Positions 54,430 through 63,572 of a stretch of DNA of 64,000 nucleotides are shown here, in pieces. The notes under the pieces were generated by a model. It did not search any database. It saw only the letters and a list, made by a program, of their open reading frames with translations, and was not told where the DNA came from. The translations under genes and the position numbers were made by a program. The stretch lies in the NCBI RefSeq assembly GCF_008727715.1, contig NZ_CP044218.1, forward strand, positions 5,067,501 to 5,131,500. The letters run 5' to 3'. How positions within the stretch are numbered: the first letter of the stretch is position 1; every line of letters begins with the position of its first letter. The DNA comes from Mesorhizobium terrae (GTDB lineage: Bacteria; Pseudomonadota; Alphaproteobacteria; Rhizobiales; Rhizobiaceae).

Positions 54430-55682
54430 ATGATGAAGCCCGCCAGCGTCTCGTTTTCGGTGATGTCCTGATATTGCACGCCATGTGTGTCGAAATTGGC
54501 GAGCAGCAGATCGAAATTGCGGCGATCCTTGGTCTCGATGCCGATCAGCACCGAGCCGAAATTGCGCGCCGACTTCTTCAGATATTCGAAGCGGGCGATG
54601 TCGTCGTCAGGTCCCAGCATTTCGAGGAAATCGCGCAGCGCGCCCGGCCGCTGCGGAAACCGGATGATGAAGTATTTCTTCAAGCCTTCGAAGCGTAGCG
54701 CCCGCTCCTTGACGTCGGGCAGGCGCTCGAAATCGAAATTGCCGCCCGAGACGACGGCGACGACGGTCTTGCCCTTGATCTCCTTGCGCGGAAAATCCTT
54801 GAGCGCGTCGATGGCGAGCGCTCCCGCCGGTTCCAGCACGACACCCTCGACATTCAGCATCTCGATCATGGTGGCGCAGAGCCGGTTTTCGGGCACCAGC
54901 CGCACGTCATCCTGCGAAAAGCCTTTCAGGTGCCGGAACGGCTCGCGGCCGATCTCGGCCACCGCCGCGCCGTCGACGAAATTGTCGACCTTGGCGAGTT
55001 TGACGCGCTTGTCGGCGGCGAGGCTTTCCTTGAGGCTCGGCGCGCCGGCCGGTTCGCAGAAGACGAAACGCGGCACCCTGCCCCGCTCGGCGAAATAATG
55101 CGACACGCCGGCGGCCAGCCCGCCGCCGCCGACCGGCAGCAGCACGATGTCGGGCACGCGCGCGCCGGGCATCTGGTCGGCGATCTCATAAGCGACGGTG
55201 GCCTGTCCCTCGATGATATCCTTGTGGTCGAAGGGCGGCACCATATGGGCGCCGCTCTGCTCGGTGAATTCGAAGGCGGCGCGATAGCATTCGTCGAAGA
55301 AATCGCCCACCAGCCTGATCTCGACGTATTCGGCGCCGAACAGCCTTGTCTTGTCGATCTTCTGCTGCGGTGTCGTCACCGGCATGAAGACCACGCCCCT
55401 GCGGCCGAAATGGCGGCAAACGAAGGCGAAGCCCTGGGCGTGGTTGCCGGCCGACGCGCATACGAACAACTCTGCCTCGTTGCCCTCGGCCAGCGCCTTG
55501 CGGAAGAAGTTGAAGGCGCCGCGGATCTTGTAGGAGCGCACCGGCGTCAAATCCTCGCGCTTCAGGAGCACCCGCGCGCCGAATTTGCGTGACAGGTAGT
55601 CGTTCTCCTGCAGGGGCGTCTCGGGGAAGATCTGGCGTACCGCGGCGGCGGCATTGGCGACGCGGTCGGCGAAGCTGGTCAT
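54426..55682 (-). CDS. ilvA: Threonine ammonia-lyase
   Basis: PLP-dependent deamination of threonine to 2-oxobutanoate, first step of isoleucine synthesis. 418 residues. The PLP lysine is in RSYKIRGAFNF, SAGNHAQGFA and the glycine loop PVGGGGLAAG bind phosphate, and VVAVVSGGNFDFER ends the catalytic part. The C-terminal ACT-like region (GLKKYFIIRFPQRPGALRDFLEML to the end) is a single unit, as in the short biosynthetic/catabolic forms. The ATG at 55682 (MTSFADRV) is chosen. The downstream DUF1697 overlaps it by four bases. Confidence 0.94.
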   Translation of the reverse strand: MTSFADRVANAAAAVRQIFPETPLQENDYLSRKFGARVLLKREDLTPVRSYKIRGAFNFFRKALAEGNEAELFVCASAGNHAQGFAFVCRHFGRRGVVFMPVTTPQQKIDKTRLFGAEYVEIRLVGDFFDECYRAAFEFTEQSGAHMVPPFDHKDIIEGQATVAYEIADQMPGARVPDIVLLPVGGGGLAAGVSHYFAERGRVPRFVFCEPAGAPSLKESLAADKRVKLAKVDNFVDGAAVAEIGREPFRHLKGFSQDDVRLVPENRLCATMIEMLNVEGVVLEPAGALAIDALKDFPRKEIKGKTVVAVVSGGNFDFERLPDVKERALRFEGLKKYFIIRFPQRPGALRDFLEMLGPDDDIARFEYLKKSARNFGSVLIGIETKDRRNFDLLLANFDTHGVQYQDITENETLAGFII

Positions 55683-55881
55683 CGGACAAGCCCTTGTTGC
55701 GATTGTTGTAACCGTTCCTGACGCCATTTTGGCTTTGGTGCAACAGTTGGCTCTCGACAGATCGCCGTGGGCATGGTTTTCGCGGCCCTGGACTTACTTT
55801 GGCCGCACTTCGCTTGTCCGGAGGCTGCTTCCATCTAACCGAGAACCGGCGGGAGCCGGCATTAGCAGGGCTGGACGTATC

Positions 55882-56958
55882 GTGCGTTTGAGAAGGTTCC
55901 TGATCATTGCGGCGGCGCTCCTTGCCGCCGGCTGCGCCACGCAGTCGTCGCAGGAGGTGCTGGGCAGTGCGGCTGTCACGGCGTCGGTCTCCGACATCGT
56001 CGGCAATCATGCCATCTTCATCGCCACGACCCGCAAGCGCGCCGACGATCCGAACCAGGGCTTCGACGGCGATCGCTCGGCCTCGCTGAACTATGCGCGC
56101 GTCAACGTCACGGTGCCGAAGGAGCACCAGGTCGGCCAGATCGAGCGCAAGAGCCGCGGCACCTCCGACGATCCGTCGAAATATTTCATGGCCTCGCAGA
56201 TGGTCGGCTACGACGCGTCGCCAAAATTCCAGACCGCGCTCAACGCCGATATCGCCGCGCGCGGCGGCCGCGTCATCGTGTTCGTGCACGGCTACAACAC
56301 CTCGTTCGACGACGCTGTCTATCGCCTCGCCCAGATCGTCAACGATTCCAACTATCCCGGCACGCCGGTCCTGTTCTCGTGGGCTTCGGGCGCCTCGACC
56401 ACCAGCTATGTCTATGACCGCGAGAGCGCCAGCGTCGCCCGCGACCAGCTGGAGGTGACGCTGCGCATGCTGGCGCAGACCGGCGCCCGCCGCATCGACA
56501 TCGTGGCCCACTCCATGGGCACCTGGGTGACGATGGAAACGCTGCGGCAGCTGGCCATCACCGGCGACCGCAATCTCGGCGGCAAGCTGGGCGATGTCGT
56601 TTTGGCCTCGCCCGACATCGACGTGGACGTGTTCAAGAGCCAGATGCGCCGCTACGGCAAGCCGGACAAGCCGTTCATCGTGCTTTTGTCCGACGACGAC
56701 CGGGCGCTGCGCCTGTCGGGAATCCTGGCCGGTTCGCGGCCGCGGCTCGGCGACTACAAGAACGCCGACGACCTGGCACAGTACGGCGTTTCGGTGGTCG
56801 ATCTGTCGTCCAAGCAAGGCACCGACGCGTTCAACCACAACAAGTTCGCCGACAATCCCGAGATGGTCAGGCTGCTCGGACAGCGGTTGCGCGAGGACGA
56901 CGGCTTCGCCAGCGACCGCCAGGTCACCGACCGTATCCGCCAGCTCGGCATGATGTAG
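55882..56958 (+). CDS. DUF900 alpha/beta hydrolase lipoprotein, first copy
   Basis: 358 residues. GTG start at 55882 begins a lipoprotein signal with lipobox LAAGC (Cys about residue 18). The DUF900/alpha-beta hydrolase domain follows: oxyanion motif VFVHGYNTSFDD, then LFSWAS and nucleophile elbow IVAHSMGTW (Ser), ASPDIDVDVF carrying the likely acid, and a C-terminal His in DAFNHNKFADNPE. The same domain is duplicated 92 bases further on. Longer in-frame starts (55654) would remove the lipobox from its N-terminal position. Anchoring side is unknown, probably periplasmic. Substrate unknown. Confidence 0.85.
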   Translation: MRLRRFLIIAAALLAAGCATQSSQEVLGSAAVTASVSDIVGNHAIFIATTRKRADDPNQGFDGDRSASLNYARVNVTVPKEHQVGQIERKSRGTSDDPSKYFMASQMVGYDASPKFQTALNADIAARGGRVIVFVHGYNTSFDDAVYRLAQIVNDSNYPGTPVLFSWASGASTTSYVYDRESASVARDQLEVTLRMLAQTGARRIDIVAHSMGTWVTMETLRQLAITGDRNLGGKLGDVVLASPDIDVDVFKSQMRRYGKPDKPFIVLLSDDDRALRLSGILAGSRPRLGDYKNADDLAQYGVSVVDLSSKQGTDAFNHNKFADNPEMVRLLGQRLREDDGFASDRQVTDRIRQLGMM

Positions 56959-57049
56959 ACAAAGCCGGATTGCGCTGGACTGGGCTCGGTTCAGCCACTA
57001 TTCGAGGATGGACGCCAGGCTCCGGCGTGAAGACATCGGGAACGGCATC

Positions 57050-58213
57050 ATGCGCTGGAAGGCATTGTTCGTCGTCGCCATCGCGCTTGCAGCCTCCGGC
57101 TGCGCCGGCTCGAACACGCACGATCTCCTGAACAAGACCGCTGTCGAAGCGCCGGCTTCCGCCATCGCGGCCAAGCACGACATCTATGTCGCCACCACCC
57201 GCAAGCCCGCGAAGACCGAGCCCAGGCAGGTGTTCAGCAGCGACCGTTCGCTACACACGCAATATGCGCGCGTCGACGTCTCCGTGCCGAAGATCCATGA
57301 AATCGGCAAGATCGAGCGGGCCAGAGGTCGCGGGCAGAGCGACCCCGCCAAGCATTTCACCGCCCAGCGCGCGGTGCTCTATGGCAACGCCAAGGAATTC
57401 GAGCAGGCGGTCGGCGCCGACATCGCCCGCGCCGACGGGCGTGTGCTGGTGTTCGTGCATGGCTACAACAACGGTTTCGACGACGGCGTCTTCCGGCTGA
57501 CGCAGATCGTGCAAGACACAAACTATCCCGGCACGCCGGTGCTGTTTTCCTGGGCCTCGGCTGGCAAGACCACCGGCTACATCTATGACAAGGAAAGCGC
57601 CAACGCCGCCCGCGACGATCTTGAGGCGACGCTGAGGATGCTGGCGAAGACCAAGGCCAAGAGCATCGACATCATCGCCCATTCCATGGGCAACTGGGTG
57701 GCGATGGAAGCGTTGCGCCAGCTGGCGATCACCGGCGACCGCGACCTTTCGGGCAAGCTGGGCTACGTCGTTCTGGCCTCTCCCGATATCGACGTCGACG
57801 TCTTCAAGAAGCAGATGCTGCGCTACGGCAAGCCGAAGCGGCCCTTCACCGTGCTGCTTTCGGCCGACGATCGCGCCCTGCAGCTTTCCACCTTCATTTC
57901 CGGCGACAAGCCGCGCGTCGGCGACTATGGCAATGCCGCCGATCTCGCCCAGTATGGCGTGGTGGTGGCCGACCTCACCAAGACCCAGAGCGGCGACAGC
58001 CTCAACCACGCCAAATTCGCCGACAACCCGCTCCTGGTGCAGTTGCTGGGCAAACAGTTGCGCACGCCGGCGGCGCTCGCCTCGGCCGAGCCCGGCGGCG
58101 ACCAGCCGCTCGAAAACCTCGGCAGCGGTCTCGGCCGCGCCGTCGGCTCGGTTGCCGAGATCGTCGTGACCACGCCGTTCAAGGTGCTGACAGTGGTGAC
58201 CGGTGGGCAGTGA
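57050..58213 (+). CDS. DUF900 alpha/beta hydrolase lipoprotein, second copy
   Basis: 387 residues, clearly paralogous to the preceding gene: VFVHGYNNGFDDGVF, YPGTPVLFSWAS, IIAHSMGNW, LAITGDRDLSGKLGYVVLASPDIDVDVF and SLNHAKFADNPL. Lipobox AASGC (Cys about residue 17). It has about 30 extra C-terminal residues (ENLGSGLGRAVGSVAEIVVTTPFKVL), an amphipathic-looking tail missing from the first copy. The ATG at 57050 is chosen since the signal starts there. Tandem duplication with a retained catalytic triad suggests two related but distinct substrates. Confidence 0.87.
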   Translation: MRWKALFVVAIALAASGCAGSNTHDLLNKTAVEAPASAIAAKHDIYVATTRKPAKTEPRQVFSSDRSLHTQYARVDVSVPKIHEIGKIERARGRGQSDPAKHFTAQRAVLYGNAKEFEQAVGADIARADGRVLVFVHGYNNGFDDGVFRLTQIVQDTNYPGTPVLFSWASAGKTTGYIYDKESANAARDDLEATLRMLAKTKAKSIDIIAHSMGNWVAMEALRQLAITGDRDLSGKLGYVVLASPDIDVDVFKKQMLRYGKPKRPFTVLLSADDRALQLSTFISGDKPRVGDYGNAADLAQYGVVVADLTKTQSGDSLNHAKFADNPLLVQLLGKQLRTPAALASAEPGGDQPLENLGSGLGRAVGSVAEIVVTTPFKVLTVVTGGQ

Positions 58214-58275
58214 GAGGTGGCGCGCGGTTGCAGCGCTGGCATGCCATGACGACTTGAAGCCGCGAACGGAGCCCA

Positions 58276-58677
58276 ATGCGTTTCATCAATCCGATCCCTT
58301 TCGTCAGCGACATCGGCCGCTCCAGGGAGTTTTATCAAAAGAGACTCGGCCTGAAGATAGTGGAGGATTTTGGGAGCTTCGTCCTTTTCGAGACCGGCTT
58401 CGCGATCCACGAAGGCCCCGTGCTCGAACAGACTGTCTGGGGCAAGGTATCCCAGGCGACGGAACCCTACGGGCGGCGGAACCTGCTCCTCTATTTCGAG
58501 CATGAGGATGTCGACGCGGCTTTCGAGGCCATCACGCCGCATGTGAAGCTGATCCATCCCGTCGAGCGTCAAGCCTGGGGACAACGCGTGTTCCGCTTCT
58601 ATGACCCCGACGGACATGCGGTCGAGATCGGAGAGCCGCAAAACCTCGGCGCTCCAGGCAATTCGACCGGGTCCTGA
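58276..58677 (+). CDS. VOC family protein (glyoxalase/bleomycin resistance fold)
   Basis: 133 residues with the VOC beta-alpha-beta repeat: PFVSDIGRSREFYQKRLGLKI and VEDFGSFVLFETGFAIHEG, then EHEDVDAAFEAI and YDPDGHAVEIGEP. The usual C-terminal metal-binding Glu (VEIGE) is present. Function within the superfamily is not predictable. It starts about 60 bases after the second DUF900 gene and may be read through from it. Confidence 0.85.
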   Translation: MRFINPIPFVSDIGRSREFYQKRLGLKIVEDFGSFVLFETGFAIHEGPVLEQTVWGKVSQATEPYGRRNLLLYFEHEDVDAAFEAITPHVKLIHPVERQAWGQRVFRFYDPDGHAVEIGEPQNLGAPGNSTGS

Positions 58678-58880
58678 GGCCGGCCATTTCGTGAGAGCGC
58701 CCGGGGATCGTGCCCCTCGGAAAAGGCGATCCGTTGCGCACTTTCGCAGGCCACAATCAAGCCACCGCTTGACTTGTCGCGGCGGCGGGCAAATGATCGC
58801 CATTATGGGGATTGCGATCTCCCCACGAGGCTACGGCCCAAGAATCGCGTCCAGAAACCCGGTAAACGGAAGGACGCGTC

Positions 58881-59705
58881 ATGCCATCCCCAACGACCAT
58901 ATCCATCGACAAGCTCGCCCGCCTGATCGGCACGCCGCATTGCCCGGCGCTGATCGATGTACGCAACGACGAGGACTTCGCTCTCGACCCGCGCCTCGTG
59001 CCCGGCTCGCTCAGGCGACCATATCAGGACGTTCAAATCTGGCATTCGGCAATCAGCCAGACTTCGGCGGTGGTGATCTGCCAAAGCGGCAAGAAGCTCA
59101 GCGAAGGCTGCGCTGCCTGGCTGCGTCAGCTCGGGCTGCCGGCCGAGTCGCTCGAAGGCGGTATCGAGGCCTGGTTCGCCGCTGGCTTGCCGGCGGTGCC
59201 CGCCAACAAGGTGCCGCCACGCGATGCGACAGGCCGCACCGTCTGGGTGACGCGGGCACGGCCGAAGATCGACCGCATCGCCTGTCCCTGGCTGATCCGG
59301 CGTTTTGTCGATCCGGCCGCTGCCTTCCTGTTCGTGGCACCGCAGGAGGTGGCGGGCGTGGCTGAACGCTTCCATGCCACGCCGTTCGACGTGGAGGGCG
59401 TGTTCTGGAGCCATCGCGGCGACACATGCAGCTTCGATACCATGGTCGAGGAATTCGGGCTCGCCAGCGATCCCTTGCTTCGGCTTGCAACCATTGTGCG
59501 CGGTGCCGATACCGCGCGTCTCGACCTTGCCCCGGAGGCGGCCGGGCTGCTTGCGGCATCGCTCGGCCTTTCGCGCATGTATTCCGACGACCTTGCCCAG
59601 CTGGAGGCCGGCATCTTGCTTTACGACGCTTTTTACCGCTGGTGCCGCGACGCGACCGACGAGACTCACAATTGGCCGAACGTCAGGCAGGGAGCCGCGC
59701 AATGA
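58881..59705 (+). CDS. Rhodanese-ChrB fusion, chromate resistance
   Basis: 274 residues: an N-terminal rhodanese domain (about 5-115; PALIDVRNDEDFALDPRLVPGS and VVICQSGKKLSEGCA with the active Cys) fused to a ChrB C-terminal domain (about 118-270; VWVTRARPKIDRIACPWLIRRFVDPAAAFLFV, VEGVFWSHRGDTCSFDTMVEEF). ChrB domains accompany chromate transporters and act as regulator or reductase-like partners. The stop overlaps the chrA start in ATGA. The classic ChrB N-terminal half is missing and replaced by rhodanese, so a sulfur-linked role is conceivable. Confidence 0.88.
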   Translation: MPSPTTISIDKLARLIGTPHCPALIDVRNDEDFALDPRLVPGSLRRPYQDVQIWHSAISQTSAVVICQSGKKLSEGCAAWLRQLGLPAESLEGGIEAWFAAGLPAVPANKVPPRDATGRTVWVTRARPKIDRIACPWLIRRFVDPAAAFLFVAPQEVAGVAERFHATPFDVEGVFWSHRGDTCSFDTMVEEFGLASDPLLRLATIVRGADTARLDLAPEAAGLLAASLGLSRMYSDDLAQLEAGILLYDAFYRWCRDATDETHNWPNVRQGAAQ

Positions 59706-61114
59706 CTGTGTCGGTTCCGAACAAAGCGACCACCACGCCGGACCGCCGTGCGGCGCATGGCATCAGCTTCGGCGAAGCGGTCAAGGTATGGGCCAGGATC
59801 GCCGCGCTGAGCTTTGGCGGCCCGGCCGGGCAAATCGCGGTCATGCACCGCATCCTTGTCGAGGAAAAGCGCTGGATCGGCGAGACCCGGTTCCTGCATG
59901 CCCTGAACTACTGCATGCTTTTGCCTGGCCCGGAAGCGCAGCAGCTGGCGATCTATATCGGGTGGCTGCTGCACCGGACGAAAGGCGGGCTGGTGGCGGG
60001 CATCCTCTTCGTGCTGCCGGGCCTCGTCGCCATCATGGCACTGAGCTGGATCTATGCGATCTTCGGCAATGTCGGGGTCGTGCAGGCCCTGTTCTTCGGC
60101 CTCAAGGCGGCCGTGCTGGCGATCGTGCTGGAAGCGGTCGCCCGCATCGGCAAGCGCGCGTTGCGCAACAAGGTGATGGTGGCATTGGCAGCCGCCGCCT
60201 TCGTCGCCATCTTCGTCTTCCGGGTGCCGTTTCCGTTGATCGTGCTCTCCGCCGCGCTGATCGGCTATGTCGGTGGCCGGGCCGGCTGGGCAGCGTTCGC
60301 CGCTGCCAATGGCCACGGCAAGATGGGTAAGAACCAAGTCGCCGATGCCGACACCGCGCTTGGCGATGATATTCCTGCCCATGCCCGCAATGCGACGGCC
60401 TGGTCGCTCAGGATGGCGGCCATTCTTTTGGTGCTCTGGCTGACGCCTGTCGCGGCCCTGCTTCTGTTGAAGGGGCCGGGAAACGTCTTTGCCGAGATCG
60501 CCATGTTCTTCTCGAAGATGGCCGTGGTCACCTTCGGCGGCGCCTATGCCGTGCTCGCCTATGTCGCCCAGCAAGCCGTCGGCACCTATGGCTGGCTGAA
60601 GCCCGGCGAAATGCTGGATGGGCTGGGCATGGCCGAGACCACGCCCGGTCCGCTCATCATGGTGACCCAGTTCGTCGGCTTCATGGGGGCCTTCCGCTCA
60701 CCGGGTGCGATGCCGCCCTTGCTGGCCGGCACCCTGGGCGGTCTGCTCACCACCTGGGTGACATTCACGCCCTGCTTCCTGTGGATTTTCCTTGGCGCGC
60801 CCTACATCGAGACGCTGCGCTCGAACAAGGCGCTCTCGGCGGCGCTGGCGACAATCACCGCCGCGGTCGTCGGCGTGATCCTCAACCTCGCGGTCTGGTT
60901 CGCGCTGCACGTCCTGTTCGGCGAACTGCGCGAAATCCATCTGGCGGGCGCAACCCTCGACATCCCGGTCCTCACAAGTGTGAACCCGGCGGCGCTCGGC
61001 CTTTCCATCATCGCCCTGCTCGCCGTGTTCCGCTTCAAGCTTGGCATGCTTTGGGTGTTGGGCGGCTGTTCGCTGCTGGGCGTGATCCATGGTCTGGCGA
61101 GCGGCGCCATCTAG
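59702..61114 (+). CDS. chrA: Chromate transporter ChrA
   Basis: 470-residue inner-membrane CHR-superfamily transporter that exports chromate. It has two homologous halves, each starting with a motif like FGGPAGQIAVMHRILVEEKRWI (first) and FGGAYAVLAYVAQQAVGTYGWL (second), and the conserved PGPEAQQLAIYIGW and TTPGPLIMVTQFVGFMGAFR. About 12 hydrophobic segments. The ATG at 59702 lies inside the ChrB-fusion stop codon region (4-base overlap), so both are one operon. Substrate could also be sulfate-like oxyanions. Confidence 0.94.
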   Translation: MTVSVPNKATTTPDRRAAHGISFGEAVKVWARIAALSFGGPAGQIAVMHRILVEEKRWIGETRFLHALNYCMLLPGPEAQQLAIYIGWLLHRTKGGLVAGILFVLPGLVAIMALSWIYAIFGNVGVVQALFFGLKAAVLAIVLEAVARIGKRALRNKVMVALAAAAFVAIFVFRVPFPLIVLSAALIGYVGGRAGWAAFAAANGHGKMGKNQVADADTALGDDIPAHARNATAWSLRMAAILLVLWLTPVAALLLLKGPGNVFAEIAMFFSKMAVVTFGGAYAVLAYVAQQAVGTYGWLKPGEMLDGLGMAETTPGPLIMVTQFVGFMGAFRSPGAMPPLLAGTLGGLLTTWVTFTPCFLWIFLGAPYIETLRSNKALSAALATITAAVVGVILNLAVWFALHVLFGELREIHLAGATLDIPVLTSVNPAALGLSIIALLAVFRFKLGMLWVLGGCSLLGVIHGLASGAI

Positions 61115-61256
61115 CGAGATCGAGGCTCCCGTTCACACGAGCGGGGCAGCTTTCTCGAAGGTCCCAATCGACCGACCCGACTTTTGGGGAGGCGCGCCGG
61201 ATCACGGCCGGCCCCAACGGCATGTGCTGCTTGTGGTTGCTGTCCCGCAGCCTCGA

Positions 61257-61907
61257 TCAGCCGCCCCATACGGCGGTGAAAACCGCCAACTGGGCAGCGA
61301 AGGCGCGCCTGAAGGCCGGCCGCGCCTCGGCGCGGGCGACATAGGCGGCGATATTGGGAAATTCGTCGAGTATCCCCGATGTGATCAGCCTGCGCAGCAC
61401 CCCGACCATGACCAAGTCGCCGGCGCTGAACGCGCCGTCCAGCCAATCGGCATTGCCGAGATGATCGGAGAGCGCGCGCAGCCGGTGGCGGATGCGGTCC
61501 TCGACCCGAGGCAGGCGCTCGGCGTGCCAGGGTGCGTCGCGCTCGAGGAGGACAGCGGCTTCCCGCTCCAGGACCGGCGGCTCGATCGTGCTCAGCGCGG
61601 CGAACATCCAGGTGATGGCGCGCGCCCGGGCATTTGCCTCGTCGGGCAAGAGGCCGCGATGGCGCTCGGCGATATGGAACACGATCGCGCCTGACTCGAA
61701 CAGAGTGAGATCACCCGCTTCATAGGTCGGAATCTGCCCGAAAGGATTCAGCGCGCGATGCGCGCCTTCCCTCATCGCGCTGAACGAAACAAGGCGAACG
61801 TCGTAGGGCTGTCCCACTTCCTCCAGCGCCCAGCGAACACGCATGTCGCGCGCCTGTCCCCTGCCGCGATCTGGAGACCGTTCAAAGGCGGTGATGGTGG
61901 GGATCAT
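61257..61907 (-). CDS. Glutathione S-transferase family protein
   Basis: 216 residues. The N-terminal thioredoxin-like domain (about 1-80) has RVRWALEEVGQPYDVRLV, NPFGQIPTYEAGDLTLFESGAIVFHIAER with the conserved cis-Pro and ES pair for glutathione, and the all-helical C-domain follows with NADWLDGAFSAGDLVMVGVLRRL. Substrate unknown; it resembles the beta/Ure2-like bacterial group. GGGAG lies 7 bases before the ATG at 61907; the frame open upstream is not used. Confidence 0.9.
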   Translation of the reverse strand: MIPTITAFERSPDRGRGQARDMRVRWALEEVGQPYDVRLVSFSAMREGAHRALNPFGQIPTYEAGDLTLFESGAIVFHIAERHRGLLPDEANARARAITWMFAALSTIEPPVLEREAAVLLERDAPWHAERLPRVEDRIRHRLRALSDHLGNADWLDGAFSAGDLVMVGVLRRLITSGILDEFPNIAAYVARAEARPAFRRAFAAQLAVFTAVWGG

Positions 61908-62183
61908 TGGATCGCTCCCGACGATTGAATGATGCTGGCGAGACCAGTGCGCATGATTGCGGCGATCCTTCCCATGGCCAGCGATCCAGTTCCTGCGCTT
62001 TGCCTCCAAAGGACGAACGACCGACGCAGTTCCCGACACCTCGGCTCATTTTTCGTGAGATTTCGCGGCGAGAGCAATCCGTCCGGGGCGTTGCCAGTCG
62101 AGCTCCGCCTCGACCTTGCTTTTGCTCCGTTCGTGATTGAGCCTAGGTGCATCCCCTATTGCCAGACAAACGATCGGTGCCAA

Positions 62184-62837
62184 ATGACGACTTTTATCCT
62201 CATTCCGGGTGGATGGCGCGGTGGCTGGACTTTTGATCCGGTCGCGGATCTGTTGACCGCATCGGGACACAAGGTACTCGCGCTCACCCTCCCCGGCCTC
62301 GGCGATGTTCCGGCGCCGGCGGCCAATCTCTCCAGTCACATAGAGGCAGCCGTTCAAGTCGCGGAAGATTGCGATGACGAATTGATCCTGGTCGGTCATT
62401 CTTATGGCGGCATGGTCGTGAGCGGCGTTGCCGACAGGGCACGCGCCAAAATCCGGGCCCTGGTCTATGTCGATGCCTATGTTCCCGAAACCGGCGAGTC
62501 CGTCTGGTCGCTGACCAGCCCCGATTTTCGCGATATCTTCATCGCCGGATCGCAAGCCGACGGGCTGACCTGCGTGCCACCCTCCAACCGCGAGCCGCGA
62601 TGCCGCCCGCATCCGATGGCGACTTTTCTCCAGGCGATCACCCTGACCGGGCATTGGCGCGACGTTCCGCGCAAGCTCTATGTCGGCGCGCATGGGTGGG
62701 AGGGCAGTCCGTTTCGCGACCTCCATGAACGCTTGAGCAATGACCCGGACTGGCAAACCTACGCCCTGAACTGCGGACACAACGTGCCGCAGCTCGAACC
62801 CGAAGCCCTCGCGGAAATACTGCTGAAACAAGCCTGA
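62184..62837 (+). CDS. Alpha/beta hydrolase
   Basis: 217 residues of the short alpha/beta-hydrolase type related to hydroxynitrile lyases and methylesterases: FILIPGGWRGGWTFDPV oxyanion loop, nucleophile elbow LVGHSYGGMV (Ser), and the catalytic His in ALNCGHNVPQLEPE. The start at 62184 has no good ribosome site but begins at the conserved TTFILIPGG. It diverges from the GST gene with about 276 bases between them, where nothing else was found. Substrate unknown. Confidence 0.85.
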   Translation: MTTFILIPGGWRGGWTFDPVADLLTASGHKVLALTLPGLGDVPAPAANLSSHIEAAVQVAEDCDDELILVGHSYGGMVVSGVADRARAKIRALVYVDAYVPETGESVWSLTSPDFRDIFIAGSQADGLTCVPPSNREPRCRPHPMATFLQAITLTGHWRDVPRKLYVGAHGWEGSPFRDLHERLSNDPDWQTYALNCGHNVPQLEPEALAEILLKQA

Positions 62838-62903
62838 GCCTCACACGGCCGCGATGTCCGCAACTTGGCCAGTGTCGACATCGGCGCCCCGGCACGGCGT
62901 CCC

Positions 62904-63566
62904 TCACCCGCCGCTCCGGCCCAACCGTGGCTCCGACCCGGACAGGAGCCGCTGGATGTTGGCGCGATGGCGCAGGATCACATAGAGGCCGCCGGCGATC
63001 ACCAGCAGCCGGTAAGGCAGCGGCTGCTCGAAAGCGAAGACCAGCATGATCGCCGTTATCGCGGCAAGGATCGAGCTGAGCGAGACGATGCGGGAGACGG
63101 CGAGCACGATGCCCCAGACCGCGAACGCGCCGAGCCCCACGGGCCAGGACATCGCCAGCAAAACGCCGAGCCCCGTGGCGGCGGCCTTCCCGCCGGTGAA
63201 GTTCAGCCAGATCGAGCGGCCGTGCCCGAGCAGCACCGCCAGCCCCGACAGGCAGACGGCCCAGGGCACCAGGGCCTGGAGATCGATCGCCGCCGGCGGC
63301 GCGAAGGACGGCAGCGTCGCGAGCCAGGAATAAAACCAGCGCGCGAAGACGATGGCGGCTATACCCTTCAGCACATCGACGAGAAGCACGACCAGCGCCG
63401 GTCCCTTGCCCAGCGTTCTGAGTACATTCGTCGCCCCGGTGGATCGGGAGCCATGCTCGCGGATATCGATGCCCCGCAGCAGTTTCCCCGCCAGGTACCC
63501 GGTGGGCGTGGCCCCCAGCAGGTAGGCGACCACCAATCCAACGGCACTTGCCAGCCAGAACGCCAT
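62904..63566 (-). CDS. plsY: Glycerol-3-phosphate acyltransferase PlsY
   Basis: Acylates glycerol-3-phosphate from acyl-phosphate, the first step of phospholipid synthesis. 220 residues, five hydrophobic segments. Motif 1 GSRSTGATNVLRTLGKG (GSGNxGATN-like with S-R changes), motif 2 GHGRSIWLNFTGGKAAATGLGVLL, and a third RHRANIQRLLSGSE are in the expected places. In E. coli the first motif reads GSGNPGATN; here GSRSTGATN, seen in rhizobia. It lies six bases after the adenine deaminase on the same strand. Confidence 0.93.
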   Translation of the reverse strand: MAFWLASAVGLVVAYLLGATPTGYLAGKLLRGIDIREHGSRSTGATNVLRTLGKGPALVVLLVDVLKGIAAIVFARWFYSWLATLPSFAPPAAIDLQALVPWAVCLSGLAVLLGHGRSIWLNFTGGKAAATGLGVLLAMSWPVGLGAFAVWGIVLAVSRIVSLSSILAAITAIMLVFAFEQPLPYRLLVIAGGLYVILRHRANIQRLLSGSEPRLGRSGG

Positions 63567-63572
63567 AAAACC

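Noticed and set aside
61115..61256. Possible gene or terminator between chrA and GST
   Set aside because: 142 bases between converging genes with no clear hairpin plus T tract and no frame with support.
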